Shown here: positions 1-8,620 of the stretch, piece after piece
Position numbering within the stretch: position 1 is the first letter of the stretch
How the letters are laid out: each line of letters starts with the position of its first letter
NCBI GenBank assembly: GCA_910579395.1
Contig: CAJTUC010000015.1
Coordinates: 1-64,000, forward strand
DNA: 64,000 nucleotides
From: an uncultured Lachnospiraceae bacterium
GTDB taxonomy: Bacteria > Bacillota > Clostridia > Lachnospirales > Lachnospiraceae
Reading direction: 5' to 3'
The notes under the pieces: generated by a model
Database searches by the model: none
Seen by the model: the letters and a program-made list of their open reading frames with translations, nothing else
Told to the model about the DNA's origin: nothing
Made by a program: the position numbers and the translations under genes

Positions 1-137
1 GATATGATTGATTGGTTTCGGTGCTTATATATGATTTTTTCTCGTTACTTGTCGGGAGTTTGAATTGCGGAATATCATTGTTGGGTATTTCTCCGCTTGG
101 GGGAATAGGAGTTCATTTCATACGGTAATTACTGCAT

Positions 138-175
138 GAAAAAAGACTATAACCGTTGCTGTCATAGCCTTTTAA
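138..175 (-). terminator. Intrinsic terminator of the QueG-like gene, overlapping its stop codon
   Basis: On the minus strand an 11-bp stem (arms 171-161 and 153-143, with two G-T wobbles) and a 7-base loop is followed by a run of T. The 5' arm contains the last codons and the TGA stop of the upstream gene, so the terminator overlaps the reading frame. The stretch 1-137 shows no gene I can support. Confidence 0.7.
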
Positions 176-848
176 GGATTGAGGAAGCCCCTTTCTTATT
201 TGTATTTGTTTGTCGCCCCTCCGCACTATCCAACATCTGCGGCGCAGACAATCCTTTCATGCCGTATGGGCAGACCACCATGCACAATCCGCAGGCATTT
301 TTTCTCCCATGCTTTTCAATATAATCGCTTCTCTTCCGGTTGCACAGATGATAGTCGATCAGCTCGCTCCGCAGACTGTGAATATCCCATGCTCTGCCCG
401 TCAGCGCCTTGTGCGGACAGATATCAACGCACTTTGTACAGCCCTCCGGGCATCTGCTTTCCGTCATTTTGCTTCCGTATACAAAGGGCGCATCGATAAG
501 TACTGCGGAAAGCCGCACCCGCGGCCCGTATCTTTCCGTAACGAGAACATCATTTTTTCCAATCCAGCCCAGACCGGCATTTACCGCCGCATATTTAAAA
601 GAAAAGACCGCTTCCAGTTTCCGCAGGATTTCATCCAGTTCCCTTCTGGCATTGCGAATGCTGTCCTCGAAACCCTGTTCCGTATAGTCATCGAACGCAA
701 GCTGAGGTTCATAGGGAACGGCAAATACCAGCGCGGATTGATATTCTTTTGCAAAGGGACTGTAAGAAATATCCGTATAGCCATACAGGACTTCGGGATA
801 GTCGGTGAAAATTTGTTGTAGTTTTGAAATGATCATATTTATAACCAT
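162..848 (-). CDS. Epoxyqueuosine reductase-like double 4Fe-4S protein
   Basis: Soluble iron-sulfur protein of the QueG-like 4Fe-4S double-cluster group. Two ferredoxin-type motifs are visible: a CxxxCxxCxxxC block near residues 133-144 (CPEGCTKC then ICP) and a second set of four Cys near residues 169-193 (CGLC then VCP). The segment NAGLGWIGKN is typical of QueG relatives. At 228 residues it is shorter than true QueG, which carries an extra N-terminal cobalamin-binding part and C-terminal repeats, so queuosine reductase activity is not assured; it is probably a small redox paralogue. The start at 848 is chosen because GAGAGGGAG lies just upstream; an in-frame ATG at 875 has no such site, and one at 836 is possible. 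It is a single-gene unit ending in its own terminator. Confidence 0.75.
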   Translation of the reverse strand: MVINMIISKLQQIFTDYPEVLYGYTDISYSPFAKEYQSALVFAVPYEPQLAFDDYTEQGFEDSIRNARRELDEILRKLEAVFSFKYAAVNAGLGWIGKNDVLVTERYGPRVRLSAVLIDAPFVYGSKMTESRCPEGCTKCVDICPHKALTGRAWDIHSLRSELIDYHLCNRKRSDYIEKHGRKNACGLCMVVCPYGMKGLSAPQMLDSAEGRQTNTNKKGASSILKRL

Positions 849-956
849 GCTCCCTCTCAGCGCGAAATTCTTCATTTTATAAGCAAATGTATTTTACCAC
901 AATACTTCATTTGCTTTCAATGTTATTTGAAAACAGAAGCATTTTGAAACAAAAAC

Positions 957-990
957 GTGCTGCCAAATGCACAATTGCCTTCGGCAGCAC
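957..990 (-). terminator. Intrinsic terminator after the GH78 gene
   Basis: Perfect 8-bp arms GTGCTGCC/GGCAGCAC are followed on the minus strand by GTTTTTGTTT. It lies 35 bp beyond the stop of the rhamnosidase gene and marks the end of the GH2-SGNH-isomerase-GH78 run. Confidence 0.85.
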
Positions 991-1024
991 CCTGTTACTC
1001 CTTTTTCACTTTCCGCTTTTATTT

Positions 1025-3262
1025 TCAGATACCGCTTTCTGCCTTCACCTCAAACTCATACGCCCCGCTCTCCAGCTCCCGCACCGAACCGTCCGGCAGC
1101 GTCAGCCTCGCCGGTGCCGGCGTACTGCAGCGTATCCTGACCATATCGCCCTCTACCTGCCACGCCATTCTAATTTCTCCGGCGCGGCTTTGGTAGCTGC
1201 CTTCCACACTTCCGAGCCGTCTGTCAATAAAGGGATGCAGACTAATCTTCGCATAACCCGGTTCCAATGGCTGAATGCCCAGGATATAGCGGTAATAAAA
1301 CTCTCCTACGCTTCCGAAGGAATAATGATTGAAGGACACCATATTATCGCCGCTCATTTTGCTTTCATTAACGGTGCCGTCAGGCCGCAGGGCATCCCAC
1401 CGCTCCCATGTCGTCGTGGCCCCGCAGTTGACCTGATAGAGCCAGCCCGGACACTGTTCGTTCAGGAGCAGGTCATAAGCAAGTCGTGCCTGACCGTTAT
1501 CGGCAAGCAGGGGCAGCAGGTGCTCTGTTGCAAAAAAGCCGGTCTGCATTCCTTCCTCCCGAATCTTTTCCACAAGCTTCCGGAAACAGGCATCCCATAG
1601 TTCTCCTTTCGGAATGACCATCTGCAGGGCCATGATATAAGCACCCTGATAATTGTCCTTCATCGTTCCGTCTTTTTTCACAAAGACTTTCAGATAAGCA
1701 GCCGTCGTCTTTTCAAGCTGTTCCCGATAACGTGCCGCATCTTCCGCCTTATTCAGCAAATGCGCTGTTTCGGATAAAATACGCAGGTCATTGACGATAA
1801 AGGCATTGGAGACCGGACCGTTGTGCATCGCCATGTATTTTACATCTTTGCCGGGAGCCAGCCAGTCACCAAGGCTTGGACCTATCCACAGGTCTTTCCT
1901 GCTCATCAGGCCTTTTCCCATATGGCGAATTTCACATTCCACATGGGTTTTCATGCTGTCATACTGCTCCTGCAGATACCGGGTCGTTCCGTACTGCTGC
2001 CACAGCATCTTCGGCAGAATCGTGACGGCATTTCCCCAGCCGAGCATATTCATGAAGCCGACGCCTTCCGGCCCGCGGGCAGGAACCACCGGCGCCACAT
2101 AACCCTCGGAATTATCCATCTGCGTATAGCGGATATCTTTCAGAAACTTTGCAAGAAACGGCTCCGTATCATAATTATATGCTCCTGTCAGCGCAAACAC
2201 ATGGCCGTCACCGGTATATCCCATCCGCTCGTCGCGCTGCGGGCAGTCCGTCGGCACTTCCAGATAGTTGCTTCGCTGCCCCCATACCTGATTGTTGTAA
2301 AGTTGTTCCACTTTTTTGTATCCACATGTAAAAAACCCTGTACGCTCCATTTGGCTGTGTATGACTAATCCGGTCAACAATCCCTCTTCATATTCGACAC
2401 CGGAAAGCTCCACATACCGGAATCCCATAAAGCTGAACCGCGGACGGTATTTCTCTGTTTCCGTGCCCTTATAGTACACGGTTTCCGCTTTTGCCTTACG
2501 CAGATTAGCCGTATAGAGGCTTCCGTCCGCGTTCAGGATCTCGCCATGCCGAAGTTTGAGCATTTCCCCGTTCATATGCGCCGGGTCGATTTCCAGAAAA
2601 CCGGCGAAATTCTGTCCGAAATCCAGAATCGTCACATCGCCGTGCTTCACAGCAGTTTTGACCGGAACGGTCTCCTGTATCTTCGTGTATAAAATGCCGT
2701 CTTCCATATGTTCCGGCAGCTTTCCCTCATAGGGAACCGGCTTTTCGTCAGTCTTACGCAAAACATCGGCATGATAGATTTCCCCGTCATAAAAGCCCGC
2801 ATATTCGTATGGACTTTGAAGCATCGCCACCGTCTTATCGCGGCTGGTGTAAACAATGCTGCCCTCATCGTACTCCACCGTCAGCATCCATGCCGCGGCA
2901 GAATGCTCCCCGTATATCTGGCATTTGTTCTCAAACGTATAACGACCGCAGTACCAGCCCTGTCCCAGATAGATTCTGAGTACATTATCCGTGTTGTCCG
3001 ATTCAGTCAACATCTTTGTCACATCGTAGTTCTGCACCTGCAGCTGGCGGTGATAATAGGTATAGCCGGGCGCAAACAGAATATCGCCCACCTTTTCCCC
3101 GTTGAGTTCCGCTTCATATACGCCGAGTGCGGTCATGCACAATGTCGCTTTCGTGATTTTTTTGCTTTCTGTTACGGAAATGACCTGTTCGAACACATCG
3201 ACAGCCCCCTCCGTATAAGGTCTGTCCGCCTGTATAAATTGTTCTTTTAACTGCTCATACAT
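1025..3262 (-). CDS. Alpha-L-rhamnosidase, glycoside hydrolase family 78
   Basis: Hydrolyses terminal alpha-L-rhamnose from plant glycans or flavonoid glycosides. The N-terminal part is a beta-sandwich of the rhamnosidase N type (AELNGEKVG, FAPGYTYYHRQ, YLGQGWYCGRY). The (alpha/alpha)6 barrel carries the family signature CPQRDERMGYTGD, with the acidic residues expected in the catalytic pocket, and NHYSFGSVGEFYYR near the C-terminus. About 745 residues is in the normal range for compact cytosolic members, and there is no signal peptide, so substrates must be imported as oligosaccharides. The ATG at 3262 is preferred over 3268 because GAGGG then sits at a proper distance. It is last in a minus-strand run with the isomerase-like, SGNH and GH2 genes. 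Confidence 0.9.
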   Translation of the reverse strand: MYEQLKEQFIQADRPYTEGAVDVFEQVISVTESKKITKATLCMTALGVYEAELNGEKVGDILFAPGYTYYHRQLQVQNYDVTKMLTESDNTDNVLRIYLGQGWYCGRYTFENKCQIYGEHSAAAWMLTVEYDEGSIVYTSRDKTVAMLQSPYEYAGFYDGEIYHADVLRKTDEKPVPYEGKLPEHMEDGILYTKIQETVPVKTAVKHGDVTILDFGQNFAGFLEIDPAHMNGEMLKLRHGEILNADGSLYTANLRKAKAETVYYKGTETEKYRPRFSFMGFRYVELSGVEYEEGLLTGLVIHSQMERTGFFTCGYKKVEQLYNNQVWGQRSNYLEVPTDCPQRDERMGYTGDGHVFALTGAYNYDTEPFLAKFLKDIRYTQMDNSEGYVAPVVPARGPEGVGFMNMLGWGNAVTILPKMLWQQYGTTRYLQEQYDSMKTHVECEIRHMGKGLMSRKDLWIGPSLGDWLAPGKDVKYMAMHNGPVSNAFIVNDLRILSETAHLLNKAEDAARYREQLEKTTAAYLKVFVKKDGTMKDNYQGAYIMALQMVIPKGELWDACFRKLVEKIREEGMQTGFFATEHLLPLLADNGQARLAYDLLLNEQCPGWLYQVNCGATTTWERWDALRPDGTVNESKMSGDNMVSFNHYSFGSVGEFYYRYILGIQPLEPGYAKISLHPFIDRRLGSVEGSYQSRAGEIRMAWQVEGDMVRIRCSTPAPARLTLPDGSVRELESGAYEFEVKAESGI

Positions 3263-3351
3263 ATTCATCCCTCATTCTTCTTTTACCGGTGCAGTCAATA
3301 ATACACCTCGTTCTAAATTCTAAAAACACATGCCGGAAAATATATGCCCTT

Positions 3352-4200
3352 TTAAAAATGTTCTTTTAGAAACGCCGCACTTTTCTCAAAACTCTTAATC
3401 GGGCTCTTATCTATCCAATTCCGGTGGCTTTCAAGAATCACCGCCTCCACACCGGCGGCCTTCGCTTTTTCGGATAGAGCCTCTAACGGCATGGCGCCGG
3501 TTCCAAGTTCCATACTGTCGCTTTTGACTATAGGAGTCATGCAGGGACCTGTCTGCCGTGTCCCACGGTCGTTGATATGCCACAGCTTCATCCGGCTCCC
3601 AAGCGTCTCCATAACAGAAAGCGGATTCTCACCGCACTCGGCGCACCAGTAGCTGTCGAATTCAAAATTTACCGCCGCCGCATCCGTTTCCTCCAGCAAA
3701 ATCTGATACGCATTTTTTCCGGAGTTATTTTTTAAGAATTCACAATTATGATTATGATAGAACAGGCGGATGCCCTCTTTCCTGAGCGCCGCACCGGCCT
3801 TATTCAGCCTGTCGGCGAGCTGCTTTACCGCTTCGGCCTCCCCATAAGGAAAGCGGTACATCCCGGTAATGACAATCCTGTCAGTGCCGAACTTTTTCGC
3901 TTCTTCCGCCACCGCGGCAGGTTCCCGCTCAATACTTCCCAAATCCTGATGAATGGACACGACTTTCAGACCGCTTTGCCCCACCAGCCGCAGCCAGTCC
4001 AATTTTCCGCCGTTCCCGACCGGCATTCCTGCCGCTTTCGTCATCATTTTTACGAGAAAACCGCTTGGATGAATCATGAATCCGCACAATTCGATGCCGT
4101 CATATCCTGCGGCTTTCATTTTTTTCATTGTGGCAAGCGCCTGTTCTTCTTTATTCATCACCGTTCCCAACATGAACTGCTGTACTGCTTTTATCGGCAT
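3352..4200 (-). CDS. Sugar phosphate isomerase/epimerase (xylose isomerase-like TIM barrel)
   Basis: Member of the AP endonuclease family 2/xylose isomerase-like TIM-barrel group. Visible landmarks are GYDGIELCG near the N-terminus, IHQDLGSIE, LFYHNHNCEF (metal-site His), NFEFDSYWC, LWHINDRG and VILESHR near the end; these place His, Asp and Glu ligands as in sugar epimerases. The substrate cannot be read from sequence; its position between a rhamnosidase and an SGNH hydrolase suggests conversion of a released sugar. The start is ATG 4200, preceded by AGGAGGTGCGGAT; a longer frame to 4263 has no ribosome site. It is cytosolic and probably cotranscribed with its neighbours. Confidence 0.82.
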   Translation of the reverse strand: MPIKAVQQFMLGTVMNKEEQALATMKKMKAAGYDGIELCGFMIHPSGFLVKMMTKAAGMPVGNGGKLDWLRLVGQSGLKVVSIHQDLGSIEREPAAVAEEAKKFGTDRIVITGMYRFPYGEAEAVKQLADRLNKAGAALRKEGIRLFYHNHNCEFLKNNSGKNAYQILLEETDAAAVNFEFDSYWCAECGENPLSVMETLGSRMKLWHINDRGTRQTGPCMTPIVKSDSMELGTGAMPLEALSEKAKAAGVEAVILESHRNWIDKSPIKSFEKSAAFLKEHF

Positions 4201-4237
4201 ATCCGCACCTCCTGACTCTGTTCTTACCGACATATTT

Positions 4238-5071
4238 TCACGCTTTCCCGGAGAGAAAATCACAAAGCTGCCGTTCCAGTTCAGGGCCCCACCAATCGCG
4301 ATAGCCTGACTTATATGGATGAATACTGTCCTTCATGTACAGCGCTCTCTCTGTCTCCGTAATTTGATTAAATCCGTCATCGCTCCAAAGGTCTAAAATA
4401 CCAATCCCCCATTTATCTGCCAGTTGATATAGACGTTCTACCATAGCACGATAATTGTCGCTTTCGAACCTCGCATTGGTATAAAATACGACCGGACATC
4501 CCCAGGTTTGTTCTGCATAACATATAATATACTCTATGGCGCCGGTAATCGTAGCGGTATCAAATTCTTTCAACTCGGTTTTCTCCGAAATCTCTCCAAG
4601 CGGCAGTCCCTTGCTGGCATCATTTGTTGAAAGCTGACAGATCACAAAATCTATCTGCGCATCAGCGTCCACATTCAACAATCTTTGAATATAAGAATCC
4701 GAACCGTTATCCGTCAGCGTAGTGCCGTCTACCGCCTCTTTTATATAAGTACAGTCCATACGCGCACCGAAATATTCCGGTATAGACTGATAGAGAGCCG
4801 CAGCGCCATTCGTTACGGATGAACCAAGAAACAGAATGTTTTTATCTTCCAGTGGACTGTCCTTCATAGGCTGAATATAGGAAAAATCATATTTTTCCGC
4901 ATTTCCTTCCATTTTTGCAAGGCGCATCTGCCCAAGCTTCCTAAAGGGTCCATACTGAAATCTCCATCCGATATACATCCATTGTCCCAATAAAAGAACA
5001 AGAAGAATGCCAAACACAATAAGCAGTTTTTTCTTTTTTAACGCTTTTCCTTTCATTCCTGTCCCCTTCAT
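4238..5071 (-). CDS. SGNH/GDSL-family hydrolase with N-terminal membrane anchor
   Basis: Likely esterase or deacetylase acting on acylated carbohydrate. After a basic start and one membrane segment (LLIVFGILLVLLLGQW) the SGNH blocks are visible: FLGSSVTNG with the nucleophile Ser, QLSTNDAS with the block III Asn, and DSIHP with the catalytic Asp-His. The catalytic domain is therefore predicted outside the membrane. The start overlaps the stop of the GH2 gene in an ATGA, which indicates translational coupling; an ATG at 5056 behind AAGGGGACAGGA is an equally good start. Neighbouring GH2, GH78 and isomerase genes suggest removal of acyl groups during glycan breakdown; the substrate is inferred. 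Confidence 0.8.
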   Translation of the reverse strand: MKGTGMKGKALKKKKLLIVFGILLVLLLGQWMYIGWRFQYGPFRKLGQMRLAKMEGNAEKYDFSYIQPMKDSPLEDKNILFLGSSVTNGAAALYQSIPEYFGARMDCTYIKEAVDGTTLTDNGSDSYIQRLLNVDADAQIDFVICQLSTNDASKGLPLGEISEKTELKEFDTATITGAIEYIICYAEQTWGCPVVFYTNARFESDNYRAMVERLYQLADKWGIGILDLWSDDGFNQITETERALYMKDSIHPYKSGYRDWWGPELERQLCDFLSGKA

Positions 5072-7242
5072 CCCTTTCTGATTTTCTGCAAAACGCGGTT
5101 GAGCTGTCTGATGCTTTCCTCATCGATATCGCCTGCCTGCTTCATAAGGCTGATCAACGTCATCCTGCCCATCATCCGCTGCAATCCGGGATTGTCCTTC
5201 ACCGCATCCGCCACATCCCCCCGGGAAGCCGCTCCTTTTTCCATCATCTGATTGACGATTGCACCTGCCTCGGGATTGGCCCGCAGTTCTGCCAGCGTAT
5301 CGGAAACGGAATAGCAGCCGGGGTCAAACGCATCCTGGTCGAACCAATTGACCACGTCCTGCTTTTTTGCGAAACGATACTCCGGATTATCTTCCGCAGT
5401 CTTTCGAATCGTTATCGTGCAGCTCTGTCCTGCGGCTCTGGCTTCTATCGTATGCTCCCCGGAAATGGGCACCTGAAAACGAAATACCCGATGTGCCCGA
5501 AGCGTATCAAAATGTCTGCCGTCCATATACAGGGATACTTCTTCCGCATTGGAATAGACTTTTATCTCCGTCACATCCTCCGCCCGCTCCACATACCGGC
5601 TGCCGCAGATATGCACCATCGGCTCCCGGTTCCATGCCGCTTTGTACAGATAAAAAGCATCCTTCCTCGTCTGTCTGTCAAAAGTGACGAGCCCTTTTTG
5701 ATTTTCCCCATGCTTGCCGCCTTCATCCCGTCCGTCGGCCGCAAAGTCAAAAAGATTCCACACATGGGTCGCCCAAAGCCACGGTCTTTGCTCAATCATT
5801 TCCAGCATATGTTCATGATAAAGTGCCTGATAGGACTCCGTATAATCGCCCTTCTCCGGCCGGCTGCTCTGAAATTTCGGATTGGCATCCGCACCGTATT
5901 CACTGAATCCGATCGGCCTGTCGGGATATTTTGCATGAAATTCATCAAAAAATTCTTCGTTCTGCTCCAGTTCTCCCAGATACCATCCAAAATACAGGTT
6001 ATAACTGTTCACATCCGGGATTTCCAGAATCGGACTGTCCGTCTCCAACATGAAAACGTTTGCCATCGTCGTCGGACGGGTCGGGTCCATCCGGTGGCAC
6101 AGTTCGTTCAAAAGCCTGTGATTTTCCAGCAAATCTTCATTGACCGCGCTGGCCGCAGTTATTTCGTTGCTCAATCCCCAGACAACGATCGACGGGTGAT
6201 TATAGCACTGGGCGACCAGTTCTTCCATCTGACGCAGCGTATTTTCCCGGCCGTTCTTCATGTGCATGGTGATATAGGGAATTTCCGCCCACACGATGAT
6301 GCCGTTCTCGTCGCACAGATCATAAAATTCATCCGCATGCTGGTAATGCGCGAGACGCAGTGTATTTGCACCGATTTCCCGGACGATTTCCATGTCTTTC
6401 TGATGATGTGCGGGCGTTAACGCATTTCCGACGCCTTTGTGGTCCTGATGACGGCTGACACCCCGCAGAGGATAACTCCGGCCATTCAACAGAAAACCCT
6501 TCTGCGCATCGATTGCATAAGACCGGCAGCCGAAGCGGGTGGAAATTTCATCGCCGCTTGGAAGAGCTGCCGATGCGGTATACAGATAAGGGTCCTCCAC
6601 GCCGTCCCATAAATGAACACCCTCGATTTCAAAGACGGCACAGGCATGACCATTTTCCGATATAGCTGTCTTGGTTTGTCCGTCCACCGTCATCGTCACC
6701 TCTCCCGCGCCCGTCTGCCATGTTTCCACGGTCACTTTGGCGGACTTTTCCGCAAGATTCACGACCGGCGTCACTTTTATCCCCGGCGCCCCACAATAAG
6801 AAAGGTCAAAATGCTCTTCCGGCACAATGATCAGATTCACATCCCTGTATAATCCACCATAGAAAGTAAAGTCGGCTTTCTGGGGATATACGGTATCGTT
6901 ATCGCTGTTATCCACCGCAATGCACAGTTCATTCTCCTCCCGTAAATGCTCCGTCAGCTCCACCCGGAAAGCGGAATAACCCCCCTGATGAACTGCCAGC
7001 GTTTCTCCGTTCAGACGCACCTGTGCCGACATGGCAGCTCCTTTTATTTCCAGAAATACGCGGTTTCCCGGCTCTATCTCCGGCTTTTTCAGCGCCCGGA
7101 TATACCGGCAGGTTCCGCGATAATAATCGTTGCCGCCATCCTGTCCGTCCAACGCATTCCATGTATGCGGCAATTCAACTTGACTGCACTGGTTATTCTG
7201 ATAGAACTTCCAGTCTTTGTCCATTGAAATCACTTTTCTCAT
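5068..7242 (-). CDS. Glycoside hydrolase family 2 enzyme (beta-galactosidase/glucuronidase type)
   Basis: Cytosolic exo-glycosidase. A jelly-roll sugar-binding domain (residues about 1-160) and an immunoglobulin-like domain precede the TIM barrel. The acid/base Glu lies in WGLSNEI near residue 360 and the nucleophile Glu in PIGFSEYG near 448. An accessory beta domain follows, then an extra C-terminal helical segment of about 100 residues (from PEYRFAKKQD to the end) that classical LacZ or UidA enzymes do not have. Beta-galactosidase is the best guess; other GH2 specificities cannot be excluded. Start ATG 7242 follows AAAGGA at a good distance; the frame runs in from 7272. It is first gene of the minus-strand run and divergent from the AraC regulator at 7375. 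Confidence 0.85.
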   Translation of the reverse strand: MRKVISMDKDWKFYQNNQCSQVELPHTWNALDGQDGGNDYYRGTCRYIRALKKPEIEPGNRVFLEIKGAAMSAQVRLNGETLAVHQGGYSAFRVELTEHLREENELCIAVDNSDNDTVYPQKADFTFYGGLYRDVNLIIVPEEHFDLSYCGAPGIKVTPVVNLAEKSAKVTVETWQTGAGEVTMTVDGQTKTAISENGHACAVFEIEGVHLWDGVEDPYLYTASAALPSGDEISTRFGCRSYAIDAQKGFLLNGRSYPLRGVSRHQDHKGVGNALTPAHHQKDMEIVREIGANTLRLAHYQHADEFYDLCDENGIIVWAEIPYITMHMKNGRENTLRQMEELVAQCYNHPSIVVWGLSNEITAASAVNEDLLENHRLLNELCHRMDPTRPTTMANVFMLETDSPILEIPDVNSYNLYFGWYLGELEQNEEFFDEFHAKYPDRPIGFSEYGADANPKFQSSRPEKGDYTESYQALYHEHMLEMIEQRPWLWATHVWNLFDFAADGRDEGGKHGENQKGLVTFDRQTRKDAFYLYKAAWNREPMVHICGSRYVERAEDVTEIKVYSNAEEVSLYMDGRHFDTLRAHRVFRFQVPISGEHTIEARAAGQSCTITIRKTAEDNPEYRFAKKQDVVNWFDQDAFDPGCYSVSDTLAELRANPEAGAIVNQMMEKGAASRGDVADAVKDNPGLQRMMGRMTLISLMKQAGDIDEESIRQLNRVLQKIRKG

Positions 7243-7374
7243 AAAATCATTCCTTTCTTTTTCATCCATCAATCAATTATTTCGGTCTACAATTTATTTC
7301 GTTTCGAAAATGTCAGAAATATGATATATTTTCTTTAGAAAGCATCATAAAAACATAAGGGGATACATCTTATT
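7243..7374. promoter_or_regulatory. Divergent promoter region between GH2 and araC-type gene
   Basis: AT-rich 130-bp intergenic region separating the minus-strand glycoside hydrolase run from the plus-strand AraC regulator. It contains the inverted pair ATTTCG/CGAAAT (around 7290-7302), and a TATATT-like -10 near 7325 that could serve the regulator. The regulator probably binds here, but no footprint can be shown. Confidence 0.35.
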
Positions 7375-8571
7375 ATGGATATTGAACAAAATCTCGCTCT
7401 TTTACAGGAACTGCTCTGCTGCGGCAGCAATATTTACACATGGTGCTATGACGCGCAGGGCCGCCTGCTCCACTCCAACTGCCCTCATGAATCGCTGTTC
7501 GGCGCCGCCTTTTCCTTCCTCGGCTGCAAAGAGCGTGCCATGCAGATTGGAAGGGAAAACGGACAGCCCCAGGCTGTCGGAACGACCTTTGGTCTCCTGT
7601 GGGGTGTTGACTTCGTCAGTCAAGAAAATTCACTGCAGCGGATGTATGTCATCGGCCCCGTTTTTTCCCACAATGTTTCCAGACAGGATATCGAAGCCGG
7701 ATTCCGCCATTATGCAGGCGAAGAAATCACGCTGGCATGGAAGCACCGCCTCATCAACGCCTATGAGGAAGTTCCCCTTGTACAGCATATCCTTTTCACC
7801 CGGTATCTGCTGATGCTCCATTACTGCCTTACCGGAGAAAAACTGGGAGCCTCCGATACTTCCATCCAGCAGTCCATCTCCGATGCTGCCCCTGCAGATA
7901 CCAAACGGGACCGGCACCGGGTATGGATGTGTGAACAGACGCTGCTCCATATGGTACGGAACGGTGACCTGAACTATAAAGATGCGCTGAATGACTCCTT
8001 TCTGATCAGCGAAGGCGTTCCTGTACGGGGAAAGGATCCTTTACGACAGGCAAAGACCTCTGTCATCGTATTTACTTCCATTGTCTGCCGCGCCGCCATA
8101 GAGGGCGGTCTGTCCCCTGAGACGGCTTATTCCCTCGGGGACTCCTATATGCAATCCGCTGAGAATGCGCTCATCTACGATGAACTCCGTTCCATTTCCA
8201 CACTGATGTATGACGATTTCATCAGGCGGGTACACAAAGCCAGACAGAATCCGAAGCTTTCCTCCCCCATTGCAAAATGCAGGGACTATATCGAGATGCA
8301 CCCCGGAGAAAAAATCCGTGCAAAGGATCTTGCAAAACTGGCCGGTTATACGGAATACTATCTGACGCGTAGATTCAAGGAAGAGACCGGTATGAGCGTC
8401 AGCGATTATGTACAGCAATCCAAAATAGAACGCGCCAAAGTCCTGCTTAACAGCACCGCTCTCTCCATTCAGGAAATTTCCGAACAGCTCTGCTTCGGCA
8501 GCCGGAATTATTTCAGCCGGGTCTTTTGCGAAGCAGAAGGCTGTACGCCGACACAGTACCGCAAAAAATAG
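7375..8571 (+). CDS. AraC-family transcriptional regulator
   Basis: 398 residues with a sensor-like N-terminal half and a C-terminal double helix-turn-helix (residues about 300-398) recognisable by LAKLAGYTEYYLTRRFKEETG and CFGSRNYFSRVFCEAEGCTPTQYR. The N-terminal part has no cupin signature and contains several Cys; its ligand is unknown. The gene sits between the divergent GH2-SGNH-isomerase-GH78 run and the convergent symporter gene, so local control of rhamnoside and galactoside use is the natural inference. The ribosome site AAGGGG is 12 bases from the ATG, rather far, which may keep expression low. Confidence 0.85.
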   Translation: MDIEQNLALLQELLCCGSNIYTWCYDAQGRLLHSNCPHESLFGAAFSFLGCKERAMQIGRENGQPQAVGTTFGLLWGVDFVSQENSLQRMYVIGPVFSHNVSRQDIEAGFRHYAGEEITLAWKHRLINAYEEVPLVQHILFTRYLLMLHYCLTGEKLGASDTSIQQSISDAAPADTKRDRHRVWMCEQTLLHMVRNGDLNYKDALNDSFLISEGVPVRGKDPLRQAKTSVIVFTSIVCRAAIEGGLSPETAYSLGDSYMQSAENALIYDELRSISTLMYDDFIRRVHKARQNPKLSSPIAKCRDYIEMHPGEKIRAKDLAKLAGYTEYYLTRRFKEETGMSVSDYVQQSKIERAKVLLNSTALSIQEISEQLCFGSRNYFSRVFCEAEGCTPTQYRKK

Positions 8572-8620
8572 GGAATGTCTCTGCCGGGGCCATTCTTCCA
8601 CTCTTTGCTCTAAAGATTCA

